The notes under the pieces: model-generated
What the model saw: only the letters and a program-made list of their open reading frames with translations
What the model was told of the DNA's origin: nothing
Database searches by the model: none
In this document: positions 5,251-6,139 of the stretch, in pieces
How the letters are laid out: every line of letters starts with the position of its first letter
Numbering within the stretch: position 1 is the stretch's first letter
Position numbers and translations under genes: made by a program
Origin: an uncultured Synergistales bacterium
GTDB lineage: Bacteria; Synergistota; Synergistia; Synergistales; Aminobacteriaceae
DNA length: 6,139 nt
Assembly (NCBI GenBank): GCA_937957815.1
Contig: CALFXN010000603.1
Location: 1-6,139 of the forward strand
Reading direction: 5' to 3'

Positions 5251-5919
5251 ATGGGCGGCGACACGCGGACCTTCGCCGTCATGGCGAAGGTCGTCGGCGG
5301 ACGGTGCAACCTCGAATGCGCCTACTGCTACTACGTCGAAAAGCCGAAGCTCCTCGGGCAGACCTCGGCCGTGATGTCCGACGAGGTTCTCGAGGCGTAC
5401 GTCCGGCGGAATCTCGAGATCAACGGGCGGGACGCGACGGTCGAGTTCGCGTGGCACGGCGGCGAACCGACGCTCGCTGGGCTCGGCTTCTTCCGGAAGG
5501 CGATGGCGCTCGACTTCGGGCGGAAGTTCGTCCAGCTCTTCGAAGTCACGATCGGGAACATGCGGGGGATCCGAGGCGGCCTGTGCGTCCACGACGCGCT
5601 CTGCGGCCACGCCGCGTCCGTCGAGGTCGCCGGGGACGTGTATTCGTGCGAACGCTACGCCTACCCGGACTACCGGCTCGGAAACATCCTCGAGACGCCG
5701 CTCGCGGAACTCATGGAGGGCAATCGGGCGTTCGGGATGCACAAGACCTACGGGCTTCCGAAGGAGTGCTTCGAGTGTCCGCACATCCGCCTCTGCTTCG
5801 GCGGCTGCCCCAAGGACAGGATCCTGCTCTCGAAGGATGGGCGGCGGGGCAGAAACTACCTCTGCGACGGCTACAGGCGCTTCTTCTCGCACGTCGCCGC
5901 GAACTCCGGCATATCGTGA
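5251..5919 (+). CDS. Radical-SAM/SPASM sulfatase-maturating enzyme (anSME/AtsB-like), internally deleted
   Basis: Anaerobic sulfatase-maturating enzymes oxidise the active-site Ser or Cys of a sulfatase to formylglycine, using SAM and three 4Fe-4S clusters in the cytoplasm. This 222-residue product has the N-terminal part (FAVMAKVVGGRCNLECAYCYY; Cys19, Cys23, Cys26 for the SAM cluster) and WHGGEPTL (68-75), then passes at about residue 87-89 straight to FGRKFVQLFEVTIGN, which in full-length enzymes (about 370-420 residues) comes some 150-190 residues later. The SPASM part is complete: Cys112, then Cys118-x9-Gly-x4-Cys133, Cys173-x2-Cys176-x5-Cys182-x3-Cys186 and Cys205. After Cys133 the residue is Glu134, where anSMEs have the Asp proposed as catalytic base. 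It lies 8 bases after the sulfatase stop with no clear ribosome binding site, suggesting translational coupling. As it stands the barrel cannot be intact, so function is doubtful. Confidence 0.85.
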   Translation: MGGDTRTFAVMAKVVGGRCNLECAYCYYVEKPKLLGQTSAVMSDEVLEAYVRRNLEINGRDATVEFAWHGGEPTLAGLGFFRKAMALDFGRKFVQLFEVTIGNMRGIRGGLCVHDALCGHAASVEVAGDVYSCERYAYPDYRLGNILETPLAELMEGNRAFGMHKTYGLPKECFECPHIRLCFGGCPKDRILLSKDGRRGRNYLCDGYRRFFSHVAANSGIS

Positions 5920-5923
5920 ACGG

Positions 5924-5962
5924 GTCCGGGCTCCGGCGGCCCTGCGCCGCCGGAGCCCGGAC
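5924..5962. terminator. Bidirectional hairpin between convergent genes
   Basis: A perfect 17-bp GC-rich stem (5924-5940 with 5946-5962) has a 5-base loop (CCTGC). It starts 4 bases after the radical-SAM stop and ends 8 bases before the stop of the convergent minus-strand gene. Neither side has a T-run, so it is a U-less hairpin, probably a shared terminator or transcript-end stabiliser. Confidence 0.7.
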
Positions 5963-5970
5963 GAATGCCG

Positions 5971-6139
5971 TCATCTCCTGTGCGGACGGCCGATGATCAT
6001 CGAGGCGGTCATCGATCCCTTCCTGTTGCATTTCGCGACGACGGTGATCTTCTCTCCCCTGCGCAGAGGACGGAGGTAGAAGACGTCGATCTGCGACTTC
6101 TCGTTCGTCTGCATCGTGTAGGTGCGCGCGGCGATGACC
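5971..6139 (-). CDS. 3' end of an unidentified minus-strand gene (possibly hotdog-fold)
   Basis: The minus strand is open from the window edge to a TGA at 5971-5973, giving 55 codons without a start. It contains TMQTNEKSQIDVFYLRPLRR, then GEKITVVAKCNRKGSMTASM, and ends in IIGRPHRR. The pattern 'xFLRPxRxGExITVxAxxxRKG' resembles the last strands of a hotdog-fold thioesterase-like domain (PaaI/FapR type). This is a resemblance only and the N-terminal part is off the window. The position of its stop, just beyond a symmetric hairpin and convergent with the upstream gene, supports it being real. Confidence 0.6.
   Translation of the reverse strand, partial: VIAARTYTMQTNEKSQIDVFYLRPLRRGEKITVVAKCNRKGSMTASMIIGRPHRR

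Overview
The window looks like one end of a metagenomic contig from a high-GC bacterium. The first 57 bases are not biological: they match an Illumina P7/index adapter, so genomic sequence starts at about base 58. The lineage cannot be fixed from this sequence. A predicted selenoprotein, a sulfatase with a radical-SAM maturase partner and a Cys/membrane/basic C-terminal tail together fit an anaerobic or microaerophilic Gram-negative bacterium. Synergistota and the former Deltaproteobacteria are plausible homes.

Region 1 (58-3209, plus strand) is an arsenic-resistance cluster. It holds the 3' part of an ArsR/SmtB repressor cut off by the contig edge, a 76-residue thioredoxin-like CxxC protein of the arsenic-linked 'redox-active disulfide protein 2' type, an ArsP/COG0701 permease, and an arsenite methyltransferase (ArsM). 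A good intrinsic terminator lies between the thioredoxin-like gene and the permease, so the cluster is probably transcribed in more than one unit or is attenuated there.

The most notable feature is the arsM reading frame. It is interrupted by an in-frame UGA (2583-2585) exactly where ArsM proteins carry their last arsenic-binding cysteine. A hairpin that fits the bacterial SECIS pattern follows at once, and the same frame continues through the rest of ArsM and then through an ArsN2-type GNAT domain. I read it as one 409-residue selenoprotein, a Sec-ArsM fused to ArsN2, which a standard gene caller would split into a truncated methyltransferase and a separate 'acetyltransferase'. As a pathway: the repressor senses arsenic, the small thiol protein may supply reducing equivalents, ArsM methylates As(III) and ArsP may export trivalent methylated arsenic.

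Region 2 (3482-5919, plus strand) is a two-gene unit of a secreted Ser-type sulfatase and a radical-SAM/SPASM enzyme of the anaerobic sulfatase-maturating (anSME/AtsB) type. The sulfatase has a lipobox signal peptide and also a C-terminal sorting-like tail. The maturase keeps every iron-sulfur ligand but lacks roughly 150-190 residues of the middle of its barrel, so it is either a deletion derivative or a misassembly.

Region 3 (5920-6139) holds a 17-bp perfect hairpin between convergent genes, then the 3' end of an unidentified minus-strand gene that runs off the window.
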